A stretch of DNA of 64,000 nt, from positions 731,639-795,638 of the forward strand of contig NZ_SWJG01000001.1 of assembly GCF_005870035.1 (NCBI RefSeq). Reading direction: 5' to 3'. Positions within the stretch are counted from its first letter, which is position 1, and the number at the start of each line of letters is the position of its first letter. A program made the position numbers and the translations under genes. Source of the stretch: Spirosoma lacussanchae. Its GTDB lineage: Bacteria; Bacteroidota; Bacteroidia; Cytophagales; Spirosomataceae. Below, piece after piece: positions 18,763-28,147 of this stretch. The notes beneath the pieces were generated by a model that saw nothing but the letters and a program-made list of their open reading frames with translations, was not told the origin of the DNA and searched no databases.

Positions 18763-21156
18763 ATGCGTCGACTTCTGCTTCTTATCAGTTGTACACTCTT
18801 CGGTATGTACGCGGCTACTGCCCAATCAGCCCAGCGCTTGACGCTGCCCAACGGCTGGAGCCTGACACCCTATGGTCGCTCACTACCGCTGGGTGATCTG
18901 CCGTTGAATCTGGCGGTTTCGGCCGATGGTCGACGGCTGGCGGTGACCAACAACGGACAGAGTACCCAAACGATTCAGCTGATCGATATCGCGGGCGAAA
19001 AACTGCTGAGCGAAGTCGAGATCGCCAAGTCGTGGGTCGGTCTGCGTTTCACCCCCGATGGAAAACGGCTGCTGGCGTCGGGAGGGAACGACAACCGGGT
19101 ACTGATCTACGACGTGTCGGACAATAAGCTGGTCAAAACCGACTCGGTCGTACTAGGAAAACCCTGGCCGGTCCGGATTTCGGTGGCGGGTGTCGAGACG
19201 GATCGGAGCGGCAAAACGCTCTATGCCGTCACTAAAGACGATAGTATGCTGTACGTCTGCAACCTGGCCACGAAGCAAATTACCAGCCGCATTAAACTGC
19301 CCGCTGAAGCCTATACCTGCCAGCGGTCTCCCGTCTCGGATGAACTTTATATTACGGCCTGGGGCGCTGATAAGGTGCTGATCTACGACCCCAGCCAGCA
19401 GAAGCTGACCGGCGAGATAGCCGTAGGAAGCCGTCCGAACGATCTGACTTTCAGCCGCGACGGCAAGTATCTGTTTGTGGCCAACGCTAACGATAATGCC
19501 GTATCAGTCATTGACCTGAAAACGCGCCGGGTGCTCGAAACCGTAACGACGGCGCTCTATCCCGATGCCCCGGCGGGCAGTACGCCCAACGGACTGGCGC
19601 TGACCCCCGACGGTAAAACGCTGCTGGTAGCCAATGCCGATAACAACTGTCTGGCGGTGTTCGACGTGTCGAAGCCGGGGCGGAGCCGGTCGCTGGGATT
19701 CATTCCAACGGGCTGGTACCCAACAGCCGTGAAGGTGGTGGGTAAGAAAGTGCTGGTAGCCAATGGTAAAGGGTTCTCCTCGAAGGCCAATCCCAACGGA
19801 CCCAACCCGTATAAACGTCGTGAGTCGGGTACTGAATATATAGCCGGTCTGTTCAAAGGCACCCTGTCGATCTTTACCCTGCCCGCTTCCAAAGCGATGG
19901 CAACGCTCTCGAAACAGGTTTACCAGAATACGCCCTATACCAAAGAAAAAGAGAAGCTGGCGGCCGGCGAAGCCAACTCGCCCATTCCGAAGCGGGTAGG
20001 AGAGAAGTCGGCCCAGATTAAATACGTGTTCTACATCATCAAGGAAAACCGCACCTACGATCAGCTATTTGGCGATATGCCCGAGGGCAATGGCGATACG
20101 TCTTTGTGCATCTTTCCGGAGAAAGTTACTCCTAACCACCACGCGCTGGCCCGGGAGTTTGTGCTGCTGGACAACTTCTATGTCGATGCTGAGGTGAGCG
20201 CCGACGGGCATAACTGGAGCACGGCCGCCTACGCTAACGACTACGTTGAAAAGACGTGGCCCACCAGCTACGGCGGGCGGGGCGGTACTTATGACTACGA
20301 AGGAAGCCGCCCCATTGCGTATCCCAAAAAAGGATTTATCTGGGATTACTGCCAGCGAGCCGGGTTACGATACCGCAGCTACGGCGAATTTGAAGCCTAC
20401 TCCAAACGGAAAGGCTCGGCGCTAGACGGTCGGTTTGTACCGAACTATCCCGATTATGACTTGAAGATCAAGGATATCGAACGGGTCGAGATCTGGAAGC
20501 GCGACCTCGATTCGCTGATTGCCCTCGATGCGGTGCCGCATTTCAGCAGCATCCGGTTGGGTAACGACCATACTAGTGGCGCCCGTATCGGAGCGCCTAC
20601 CCCGGCGGCTCACGTGGCCGACAATGACCTGGCCCTGGGCCGTTTTGTCGAACATCTGTCCAAAAGTCCAATCTGGAAAGAGTCGGCCGTGTTTGTGCTC
20701 GAAGATGACGCGCAGAACGGAGCCGACCATGTAGACGCCCACCGCTCCCCCGCGCTCGTCATCAGCCCCTATACGAAGCGAAACCACATAGAACACAGTA
20801 TGTATTCGACCTCGGGCATGCTCCGCACTATGGAACTGATTCTGGGCCTGCCGCCAATGAGCCAGTACGACGCAGCCGCAACACCGATGTTCGCCTGCTT
20901 TACAAACACCCCCAACCTGACGCCATACCAGCACAAACCGGCCAACATAGACCTCGAAGCCAAAAACACGGCCATGACCGAACCAGCCCGCCAGTCGGAA
21001 AAAATCGACTTGCGCTATGCCGACAAAATCGACGACCGGCTGTTCAACGAAATCATCTGGAAGGCCGTCAGGGGTGAACATGCCGTTATGCCCGCTCCGC
21101 GCCGGGGCGCTTTCCTGAACGTAGCCAAAGCCGACGATGATGACGACGACGATTAA
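18763..21156 (+). CDS. Bifunctional YncE-like beta-propeller/phosphoesterase
   Basis: 797 residues from the ATG at 18763 (an upstream ATG at 18724 would precede the signal peptide MRRLLLLISCTLFG). The first half is a seven-bladed YncE/YVTN propeller with repeated motifs such as VIDLKTRRVLETV and VANADNNCLAVFDVS. The second half is a phosphoesterase-type domain beginning FYIIKENRTYDQLFGDMPEG, with later VLEDDAQNGADHVDAHRSP and VISPYTKRNH, typical of the alkaline phosphatase superfamily. The fusion is common in Bacteroidota; the physiological substrate is unknown. The chain ends in seven Asp. Its stop overlaps that of the convergent rhamnosidase gene. Confidence 0.88.
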   Translation: MRRLLLLISCTLFGMYAATAQSAQRLTLPNGWSLTPYGRSLPLGDLPLNLAVSADGRRLAVTNNGQSTQTIQLIDIAGEKLLSEVEIAKSWVGLRFTPDGKRLLASGGNDNRVLIYDVSDNKLVKTDSVVLGKPWPVRISVAGVETDRSGKTLYAVTKDDSMLYVCNLATKQITSRIKLPAEAYTCQRSPVSDELYITAWGADKVLIYDPSQQKLTGEIAVGSRPNDLTFSRDGKYLFVANANDNAVSVIDLKTRRVLETVTTALYPDAPAGSTPNGLALTPDGKTLLVANADNNCLAVFDVSKPGRSRSLGFIPTGWYPTAVKVVGKKVLVANGKGFSSKANPNGPNPYKRRESGTEYIAGLFKGTLSIFTLPASKAMATLSKQVYQNTPYTKEKEKLAAGEANSPIPKRVGEKSAQIKYVFYIIKENRTYDQLFGDMPEGNGDTSLCIFPEKVTPNHHALAREFVLLDNFYVDAEVSADGHNWSTAAYANDYVEKTWPTSYGGRGGTYDYEGSRPIAYPKKGFIWDYCQRAGLRYRSYGEFEAYSKRKGSALDGRFVPNYPDYDLKIKDIERVEIWKRDLDSLIALDAVPHFSSIRLGNDHTSGARIGAPTPAAHVADNDLALGRFVEHLSKSPIWKESAVFVLEDDAQNGADHVDAHRSPALVISPYTKRNHIEHSMYSTSGMLRTMELILGLPPMSQYDAAATPMFACFTNTPNLTPYQHKPANIDLEAKNTAMTEPARQSEKIDLRYADKIDDRLFNEIIWKAVRGEHAVMPAPRRGAFLNVAKADDDDDDD

Positions 21157-23474
21157 TTGACCGAAAACCGATAGGTTCCGGCCGGTACTTCGACTACGTA
21201 GTACCGGCTGTTTTTTTCGACAAACCGAAGGCCGCTCACCTGCGCAACCGGTTTCCCGTTGCACAGCACCCGTTTTGCTGGCGTTCCGGTCAGTGGCAGG
21301 CCAACCGTTGCCGACTGCCTGGGCGGAATGGTAACGGTCATGTTGAGAGCCGCCGGTAATTTGGCGATCTGCACCGACAGGGGGCCGCCCGCCGTAGGCA
21401 TGGAGGCCGCGATACTGGTCAGGGATGCCAGCTGCGGAAAAATCCGGTACTGGCCCAGCCGGTCGCCCGGTTGCATGCCCGCTACGTATTCGGCCATCAG
21501 CAGTAGCGGCCCACCCGACCAGCCGTGGTTGTAGCCACTGTTGCCATGCGCCACACCAGGCCGATCGTCGTAGGCCCATAACTCCCACAGCGTAGAGAGT
21601 CGGCTGGTGATCATAGGGCGGTAGCGGGTTTTGATGCGGGCCAGGGCCATGGGCAACCGATTCATCCGGATCAGGCTTTCGAGCACGAACTTTTCCATAT
21701 ACGGACTGGCGTGCTGCTGGGTCGAAAATACCTGTACGATTGCGTCGTATTTGGTAGAGTCGGCTATACCGGCCAGTACCATCAGCGCGTTGGCGCGGTC
21801 GTCGGTTTTCTGGGTATACTGCGCATGCCGGTAAGCGCTGCCGTTCCAGCAAACGGGGCTGTTGAGAAACGTACGCAGGCTGTCGAGTCGCTGCTGGTAC
21901 TGTTGGGCGTGGTCGGGTTGCCGGGTCAGGCTGGCGATGCGGATGGCCGTTTGCAGGGCAATGGCGTACCAGCCGTGCTGAATCAGTACCTGATCCTGGT
22001 TGGTACCCCAGTCGCCCCAGTCCCAGCCGCCCTTGCGGTAGTTGAGCTGGCCCGTTGAGTCGGTTTTCCAGAGAGCCAGATACCGGCGCAGGGCGGGGTA
22101 GATATGCCGGATCGTAGCGGTGTCGTGCGTATGCCGGAAGTACCGCCAGCTTTCGGCCATCGACATCAGCGACTGGGCCGGGAGTTCCTGTTTCCAGTTG
22201 GTTTCGGGCACCGGATTGTAGATGATACTGTCGGGGCGCTGCCAGTCGGCCAGGTTCAGGAACAACTTACGCCCCAGCGCCGTACTGTTCGAGTCCAGGG
22301 CGTAGAACGTCTGGCCCATCTGCAGGGCTGCGTCGCCCGCCCACTGGGCCCGTTCGCGGTCGGGGCAGTCCATGAAGTTATCGCGCATGTTGAGATAGAG
22401 TGTTCGCTGGGCTTTGTCCCAGAGTTTGTTCAGCATGGGGTCATTGCATCGGAATGACCCGGCAAAGGCGCTGTTGTAGCCCGTTTCCCGGTATTGCACC
22501 GTCACGACCGTTACGCTTTTGGGAAGTGCGTACCGGATTTCGTGCCCCGACAACCAGCCGAGCGATTCATAGGTTTGCTGGCCCGCCCGGGTAATGTATT
22601 CGGCCCCGTTGGTGTACAGCGAGTCGCTGCCCGATGCGCCCATGAAATAGGTGTCGGAGCCGATCATGATGCGCTGGCCAGCGGGAGCTTTAACGGTCAG
22701 CACCGGCGAAACATGGCAATCGTAAGGCAACGTACCGACCAGCGTGTCAGGCTTGTTAGCCTTGCCGATGCGTCGCTGGGTGCGTACGTAGTTTTTCAGC
22801 CCATGATCTTTAAACAACGGAATCGGGCGTTTGGTGAGCTGCCCCCAGGGCGCGTTACCCGCCCGCCCTACAATAAACGCGCGCGGCCATGCGCTATCGT
22901 CGTAGTCGGCTGTGTACCAGCCGGGCAGGTCATTCTGGGCGTTGAAGCGGATGTTGGGTTCCGACAGCCGGAAGTTGGGCTTCGATAGCTGTGAAGGCTC
23001 GTAGGCCGGGTGGGGCCGGGCTTTCCAGCCGAAGCGGTTGAGGAAAGGCCCGGCGCTGGTCTCGCAGTCGAAGAGCAGACCGGTACGGCCGCTGTTGCGG
23101 TGGGAGAAGCCTTTGCCGCCCCAGAACCAGACCAGTACTGCTATGGTGTTGGAGCCGGGTTTCAGGTAAGGAGCCAGATTGATTTCGTCGTAGTAGGTGT
23201 CGCGCGGATTAGGCCCGCGTTTCAGCCCGCCCTCGTAAACCACCTGCCGACCATTGACCCACAACCAGTACTTACTATCGACCGCAATTCGGGCTATGAC
23301 CTGGTTGGGCACGGCCCGCAGGCTGGTCGTTTGCCGATAGCAATGCCAGCTATTGGGAGCCGTTGAGTCGGCGGTTGAGGTGGTGAGCCAGAGGGCCTGA
23401 AACGGTTGAGCGTGAGTAGCTACAGCTACAAGCAAAAATAAAAGAACGGGCAGGAATCGCATGGGTAAAGGCAT
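21153..23474 (-). CDS. GH78-type alpha-L-rhamnosidase-like enzyme
   Basis: 773 residues, signal peptide LPVLLFLLVAVATHAQ near the start (an alternative ATG at 23462 drops four residues). An N-terminal carbohydrate-binding/jelly-roll region contains YWLWVNGRQVVYEGG. The (alpha/alpha)6 barrel holds MRDNFMDCPDRERAQWAGDA, a close match to the GH78 signature around the general acid, plus YNHGWSGGPLLLMAEYVAG late in the domain. The closing small beta domain ends with PAGTYRFSVN. It probably removes terminal alpha-L-rhamnose or a similar sugar from glycans, in the periplasm. Exact specificity unknown. Confidence 0.8.
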   Translation of the reverse strand: MPLPMRFLPVLLFLLVAVATHAQPFQALWLTTSTADSTAPNSWHCYRQTTSLRAVPNQVIARIAVDSKYWLWVNGRQVVYEGGLKRGPNPRDTYYDEINLAPYLKPGSNTIAVLVWFWGGKGFSHRNSGRTGLLFDCETSAGPFLNRFGWKARPHPAYEPSQLSKPNFRLSEPNIRFNAQNDLPGWYTADYDDSAWPRAFIVGRAGNAPWGQLTKRPIPLFKDHGLKNYVRTQRRIGKANKPDTLVGTLPYDCHVSPVLTVKAPAGQRIMIGSDTYFMGASGSDSLYTNGAEYITRAGQQTYESLGWLSGHEIRYALPKSVTVVTVQYRETGYNSAFAGSFRCNDPMLNKLWDKAQRTLYLNMRDNFMDCPDRERAQWAGDAALQMGQTFYALDSNSTALGRKLFLNLADWQRPDSIIYNPVPETNWKQELPAQSLMSMAESWRYFRHTHDTATIRHIYPALRRYLALWKTDSTGQLNYRKGGWDWGDWGTNQDQVLIQHGWYAIALQTAIRIASLTRQPDHAQQYQQRLDSLRTFLNSPVCWNGSAYRHAQYTQKTDDRANALMVLAGIADSTKYDAIVQVFSTQQHASPYMEKFVLESLIRMNRLPMALARIKTRYRPMITSRLSTLWELWAYDDRPGVAHGNSGYNHGWSGGPLLLMAEYVAGMQPGDRLGQYRIFPQLASLTSIAASMPTAGGPLSVQIAKLPAALNMTVTIPPRQSATVGLPLTGTPAKRVLCNGKPVAQVSGLRFVEKNSRYYVVEVPAGTYRFSVN

Positions 23475-23732
23475 CGGTTTCGGGCCGGAAGATACGTTTT
23501 TCCGCCTGCTCCCCGTATACAGTCCGGTTGCCGACAGGGTAGTCTGCCAGTAGATCGTTCGGCGGGAAGCGCCTGTCGGGATCAGACAAACCGCTCATTA
23601 CCGGGTGCTTCTGATGCGCAGGGGGTGTGCTATTTTTTTGCACCTTGCCACCGCCCTGGCCCCTCCTGTATAAGTAACACCATCCGCGCCAGCGCTTCCT
23701 ATAATCTCCTTTCCAGCCAGAACGAACCGATC

Positions 23733-24557
23733 ATGTTGAAGACAACTTTTCAGACGGAGCTGATACCGCCCGCTCCGGTAAAACGGGGCCATACAGGGGC
23801 CGATGTCCGGCGGGTGCAGGAGTGGCTTTGTCTGAACGCCCCCTTTTTTCCGACAGTAGCCCTGGCCGTAACGATCGACAATGACTTCGGACCCGCTACC
23901 GAACAGGCGGTCAAACGGTTTCAAAAACGGGTGCAGCTATCGCCAACGGGCGTGGTTACCCCGGCGGTATTCAACCGGCTGACCCGGCCACTCCGTACCG
24001 CTTTCACGATGGCCGAGCCCCCGCCAGGGCAGTCGGTGCGGGAGCTGATCGTAGCAGCAGCGGCCCGGCACCGGAGCCAGTTCGCGGCCGAGCTGCAAAC
24101 CAGTACGCGTACGACTAATCTGGGACCCTGGGTACGCAGCTACTGCGAGGGACTGGAAGGGGCCGATATACTGTGGTGCATGGGATTTGCGCAAGCCATA
24201 CTCGATCAGGCCGCGTCGGCTGTGGGGCGGGTGTTTACGAGCCTGATGCCCCGCTCGCTCAGCTGCGATGTAGTAGCGCGGGCGGGCCAGGACAGCGGCC
24301 GGTTGCTGAGCAGCATAGTGGTTCGGCAAAACCCCGCCCAGGTGCGCCCCGGCGATCTGTTTCTGCTACGTAGGACCGTTCAGAGTAAGCCCGACTGGTT
24401 TCATACCGGTATCATCACGGCCGTAGGGGATGGCGTCTTTTCGACCGTTGAGGGTAACACCAACCAGACCGGTTCGCCCAACGGGACGGCCGTATTTGCC
24501 CGCGTGCGCAACTTCCGCCAGCAAACCCTGGACGTTTTCTCGGTCGAGGGCTTGTGA
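23733..24557 (+). CDS. Peptidoglycan-binding CHAP-type amidase
   Basis: 274 residues from the ATG at 23733; longer frames upstream do not look like protein. A PG_binding_1 domain occupies about 18-85 (GADVRRVQEWLCLNAP, FGPATEQAVKRFQ). The C-terminal catalytic domain shows the Cys in ILWCMGFAQAILDQ, the His in WFHTGIITAV and a polar third residue in TVEGNTNQTG, the order expected of CHAP or NlpC/P60 cysteine amidases. It would cleave peptidoglycan peptides or act as a bacteriolytic factor. No signal peptide is visible, so export, if any, is by another route. Confidence 0.72.
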   Translation: MLKTTFQTELIPPAPVKRGHTGADVRRVQEWLCLNAPFFPTVALAVTIDNDFGPATEQAVKRFQKRVQLSPTGVVTPAVFNRLTRPLRTAFTMAEPPPGQSVRELIVAAAARHRSQFAAELQTSTRTTNLGPWVRSYCEGLEGADILWCMGFAQAILDQAASAVGRVFTSLMPRSLSCDVVARAGQDSGRLLSSIVVRQNPAQVRPGDLFLLRRTVQSKPDWFHTGIITAVGDGVFSTVEGNTNQTGSPNGTAVFARVRNFRQQTLDVFSVEGL

Positions 24558-24721
24558 GCCGCTCTAAACAGCTACGTATTGAGTCTGTGCTGATTGTTAG
24601 ATTATTAGTTTAAGGATATAGAAATTGTAGAAAAGAGTGGTCCGCTGTGGGGCACTGGCCTGTTATATTGGTTACTGAACTAATCAGTTGATTTGGTATC
24701 TTGCCTTACAAACCTATACAC

Positions 24722-27094
24722 ATGCGTCGATTTGTACTGCTGTTTCTCTGCGCAACGGCCTTGCTGCATCCGCTGTCAGCGCAGCGGGTTCAACTACCGG
24801 TCGAGGTAATCAAAGACCGCTGGGGCGTTAACCACATCTATGCCCGCAACGAACACGATCTGTTTTTTGCGCAGGGGTACCTGGCCGCGCAGGATCGGCT
24901 TTTTCAGCTGGAAATGTGGCGTCGGCAGGCAACGGGAACGGTGGCCGAGCTGCTTGGTCCGCAGGAAGTAAAGCGCGACATCGGTACGCGGCTGTTCCGG
25001 TACCGCACGGGCGGAGCAAACGGTACGCTCGACCAGGAGCTGAGCCATTACCACCCGCGCGGCCCGCAAATTGTGCGGGCGTTTGTTGAAGGCATCAACG
25101 CCTACATTGCCGAGATCCTGAAAACGCCCGAAAAGCTGCCGTTCGAGTTTCGGGTGCTCAATACCAAACCCGGTTTCTGGACGCCTGAGGTGGTCATCAG
25201 CCGTCACCAGGGCCTGCTGGGAAATGTTCGCGACGAGTTGAACTACGGGCGGCTGGTCAAACTGATCGGGCCCGAAAAGCTGCGTAGTCTCCAGTGGTTT
25301 CATCCGGTGGCCAGCCCCGCCGAGCCTGATCTGACGCTGCACGTGAACGGCGATGAACTCTTTCAACCAATACTGGGTCTGTACGAAGCGTTTCGGCTAC
25401 CGCTCAAGTTTCAGGGGCGGGCTACCAAAGCCGACGAAGACGAAGCGCAGACAGACGCCTATTTCGACACCGAAAAACAATACGTTGGCTCGAACAACTG
25501 GGTACTGGCGGGTAATAAATCGTCTAGCGGATATCCCATGCTGGCCAACGACCCTCACCGCGCCCAAAGTACGCCCTCGCTGCGGTATTGGGTGCATCTG
25601 CACGCGCCGGGCTGGAACGTAATCGGCGCGGGCGAGCCAACCCTGCCGGGCGTGTCGATCGGTCATAACGACTACGGTGCCTGGGGACTGACCATCTTCG
25701 AAACCGATAACGAAGACCTGCTGGTGTACGAAACCAATCCGAAGAACCCCAATCAATACCGCTACAAAGGCAAGTGGGCACCCCTGACGATCCGGACCGA
25801 AACGATTCCGGTCAAAGGCGGAGCCCCCGTTACGGTCGAGCTGAAATATACGCGCCACGGCCCGGTGGTGTTCGAAGACAAAGCCGCCCATAAGGCCTAC
25901 GCCATCCGGGCGGGCTGGCTCGAGCGGGGATGTGCGCCTTACCTGGCCAGTCTGCGGATGAACCAGTCGCGGTCGTGGGCCGAGTTCCGGCAGGCCTGTA
26001 CCTACAGCCGGATTCCGGGCGAGAACATGATCTGGGCGGGTCGTCCTCTGGCCGGTAAAGCAACTGAACCCAACGGAACCATTGGCTGGCAGGCCGTAGG
26101 CCTATCGCCCATCCGGAAAAACTTCAGCGGGCTGGTGCCCGTACCAGGCGACGGCCGGTTCGAGTGGGGCGGGTACCTGCCCATTCAGCAACTGCCCAAC
26201 AAACTCAACCCGCCCGAAGGCTATGTGGTAACGGCTAATAACAACCTGACCCCGGTCAACTTTCCAAACCGGAACGCCATTGGCTGGACCTGGGCCGCCC
26301 CCAGCCGTGCCCACCGGATCGAAGAGGTGCTGGGCGAAGGCAAGCGGCAGAACCTGGTCGATTTTATGGCGCTCCAGGCCGATTACCTGTCCATTCCGGC
26401 CCGTACGCTGGTGCCGCTGCTAACCCATCTGGCTTCGTCCGAAAACCGCACGGAGCAGGCCCTGAGCTACCTCCGCAAATGGGATTTTCGACTCAACCCC
26501 GAGTCGGTGGCAGCCGCTATTTACGTAGCCTGGGAAGGTCAACTGAAAAAAGCCGTCTACGAAGCGCAGGTGCCCCAGAACGCGCGGCCCTACCTGCGGA
26601 GCCTGCCCTCAAAACGGATCATTGATGCGTTGCTGGTGCCGACCCCCGCCCGCGACAGTTTGTTGCTCACCAGCCTCGACCGGGCTGTGGCCGAATTGAC
26701 CGCCCGCCTGGGCAACGACATGGACGACTGGAGCTACGGTCAGCGTAAAAACAAGCACATCACCATTACCCACCCGCTCAGCGATCTGGTCGACAAAGCT
26801 ATGCAGCAGCGGATTAACCTGGGGCCGGTAGCGCGGGGTGGCTACGGCGAAACCGTCAACGCTACCGCCAACGACCTGAACCAGACCCACGGAGCCTCGT
26901 TCCGGATTCTGGTCGATACCGAAGATTGGGACAAAACGCTGGGTATTAATAGTCCCGGTCAGTCAGGTGATCCCGATAGCCCGCACTACGGCGACCTCTT
27001 TCCGCTCTGGGCCGAGAATGGGTATTTTCCGGTATTTTTCTCCCGGGAAAAGATTCAGTCCGTAGCCGAGCGCACTATGCTGATCAGACCTTAA
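24722..27094 (+). CDS. Penicillin acylase family N-terminal-nucleophile hydrolase
   Basis: 790 residues from the ATG at 24722. Signal peptide LLFLCATALLHPLSAQ. The alpha-chain part has VIKDRWGVNHIYARNEHDLF and RLFQLEMWRRQATG, both hallmarks. Self-cleavage would expose the beta-chain Ser257 in VGSNNWVLAG. Further conserved blocks are HRAQSTPSLRYWVHL and TRHGPVV. The family hydrolyses amide bonds of penicillins or acyl-homoserine lactones, so quorum quenching or beta-lactam degradation is possible. Neither can be chosen from sequence. Standalone gene. Confidence 0.94.
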   Translation: MRRFVLLFLCATALLHPLSAQRVQLPVEVIKDRWGVNHIYARNEHDLFFAQGYLAAQDRLFQLEMWRRQATGTVAELLGPQEVKRDIGTRLFRYRTGGANGTLDQELSHYHPRGPQIVRAFVEGINAYIAEILKTPEKLPFEFRVLNTKPGFWTPEVVISRHQGLLGNVRDELNYGRLVKLIGPEKLRSLQWFHPVASPAEPDLTLHVNGDELFQPILGLYEAFRLPLKFQGRATKADEDEAQTDAYFDTEKQYVGSNNWVLAGNKSSSGYPMLANDPHRAQSTPSLRYWVHLHAPGWNVIGAGEPTLPGVSIGHNDYGAWGLTIFETDNEDLLVYETNPKNPNQYRYKGKWAPLTIRTETIPVKGGAPVTVELKYTRHGPVVFEDKAAHKAYAIRAGWLERGCAPYLASLRMNQSRSWAEFRQACTYSRIPGENMIWAGRPLAGKATEPNGTIGWQAVGLSPIRKNFSGLVPVPGDGRFEWGGYLPIQQLPNKLNPPEGYVVTANNNLTPVNFPNRNAIGWTWAAPSRAHRIEEVLGEGKRQNLVDFMALQADYLSIPARTLVPLLTHLASSENRTEQALSYLRKWDFRLNPESVAAAIYVAWEGQLKKAVYEAQVPQNARPYLRSLPSKRIIDALLVPTPARDSLLLTSLDRAVAELTARLGNDMDDWSYGQRKNKHITITHPLSDLVDKAMQQRINLGPVARGGYGETVNATANDLNQTHGASFRILVDTEDWDKTLGINSPGQSGDPDSPHYGDLFPLWAENGYFPVFFSREKIQSVAERTMLIRP

Positions 27095-27493
27095 CAGGTA
27101 GGTGGTCATGCCGTTTACACACAAATAATAACTCCGGGCTTTCTTTTTGGGTTTTGTCTCTATATTGTTTTGTCTATTTGACTAAGTAGGGAGAATTACT
27201 CAACTATAACGTGATTCGCACATGCCCTGGCGTATCATTCTGTCGTATGCCGTACTGACCAGCATATTCTATCGGTGCTGGTTGGGTGTTTGCTCCGGCG
27301 AGAACAAGATTGTATTACGTCAAGAGTCCGTTTTCCCAGAAGCCCTGGTACAGGCCAACAGCTATGAGCTGGTCGATAATTGCCTGCTGCTTAGCAGCGC
27401 TATACGGTGCCCCTTGCCCGCTTTACGGCTGCGCCCGCCCGCCAGGGACGGCTGCCGGTTGTTCTCCCTGCTTTTTTGTACTCGTCGCTACCC
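27095..27493. other. Gap before the sigma factor gene
   Basis: No convincing gene in this 399-bp gap; an open frame at 27222 gives a Cys/Arg-rich chain with no relatives I recognise. A T-rich stretch (about 27137-27180) with TTTTG repeats and TCTATTTG, one base off TAnnTTTG, may be the promoter of the sigma factor gene, which would then have a leader of over 300 nt. Confidence 0.35.
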
Positions 27494-28054
27494 ATGAAAA
27501 ACGTATCCGATCAGGAGTTGGTCGACCTGTATCTGCAAACAGGTCATAACCTCTATTTTGCCGAAATTTATACCCGACATTACCAGCGCGTTTACCACCG
27601 CTGCCTGATGTACACCGAAAACCATGCCGACGCGCAGGACTTTGCGCAGGAGATTTTCTTGCGCCTGAGCCGGAAACTCAACGGCTACAAAGGCGAAGCG
27701 CTGCTCTCGACCTGGCTCCATACCATGACGGTTAATTACTGCATCGACCAGCTCCGCCGAAAACAGCGTATCCGCCAGCATATCCATAACTACGCCCGCG
27801 AATGCGCCGAACTGGACGATTTTTCGGGCGATACCGAAGATCGGCGGGTGCTGCTGGCCAACCGGGTGCTGGCTCAGCTGAACCAGCGCCAGCGCGATCT
27901 GCTACTGATCAAATACGAACAGGGAAATAAACTCAAAGAGATGGCCCTGGATCGCGACACCACCGCCAGCGCGGTAAAAATGCGGGTCAAGCGCGCCCGC
28001 GACCGCGCCCGGATTCTGTATGATCAGATTGTTGAAAAAGAAGGCAGGCGGTAA
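27494..28054 (+). CDS. Sigma-70 family RNA polymerase sigma factor
   Basis: 186 residues from the ATG at 27494. Region 2 has QDFAQEIFLRLSRKL and the -10-recognising TWLHTMTVNYCIDQLRR. Region 4 is present as LNQRQRDLLLIKYEQG and the HTH AVKMRVKRARDRAR. This is the ECF-like architecture common in Bacteroidota, regulating a small set of target genes. No anti-sigma gene follows; the next gene is a deacetylase lipoprotein 93 bp away. The upstream in-frame extension (to 27407) does not look like protein. Confidence 0.93.
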   Translation: MKNVSDQELVDLYLQTGHNLYFAEIYTRHYQRVYHRCLMYTENHADAQDFAQEIFLRLSRKLNGYKGEALLSTWLHTMTVNYCIDQLRRKQRIRQHIHNYARECAELDDFSGDTEDRRVLLANRVLAQLNQRQRDLLLIKYEQGNKLKEMALDRDTTASAVKMRVKRARDRARILYDQIVEKEGRR

Positions 28055-28120
28055 GTGGGGCGTTGGATTGATTTTTTGCTTAAAAACCCCATGGGGTATA
28101 TATTCCACTGGCGCTTTTCC

Positions 28121-28138
28121 GTATGTTTGAGAACATAC
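28121..28138 (+). promoter_or_regulatory. Candidate promoter element within a 7-bp inverted repeat
   Basis: TATGTTTG (28122-28129) fits TAnnTTTG exactly. It lies inside a perfect inverted repeat GTATGTT-TGAG-AACATAC (28121-28138), 10 bp before the deacetylase ATG. No TTTG is visible at -33. The overlap of -7 and palindrome could give a repressor access to the start region. Confidence 0.4.
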
Positions 28139-28147
28139 TAATTCTTT

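Noticed and set aside
20422..21852. 476-residue frame across the convergent ends of the phosphoesterase and rhamnosidase genes
   Set aside because: Antisense to one gene and out of frame in the other; both real genes have clear domains.
27222..27497. 91-residue frame before the sigma factor gene
   Set aside because: Cys- and Arg-rich, ends inside the sigma factor start region, no motif recognised.
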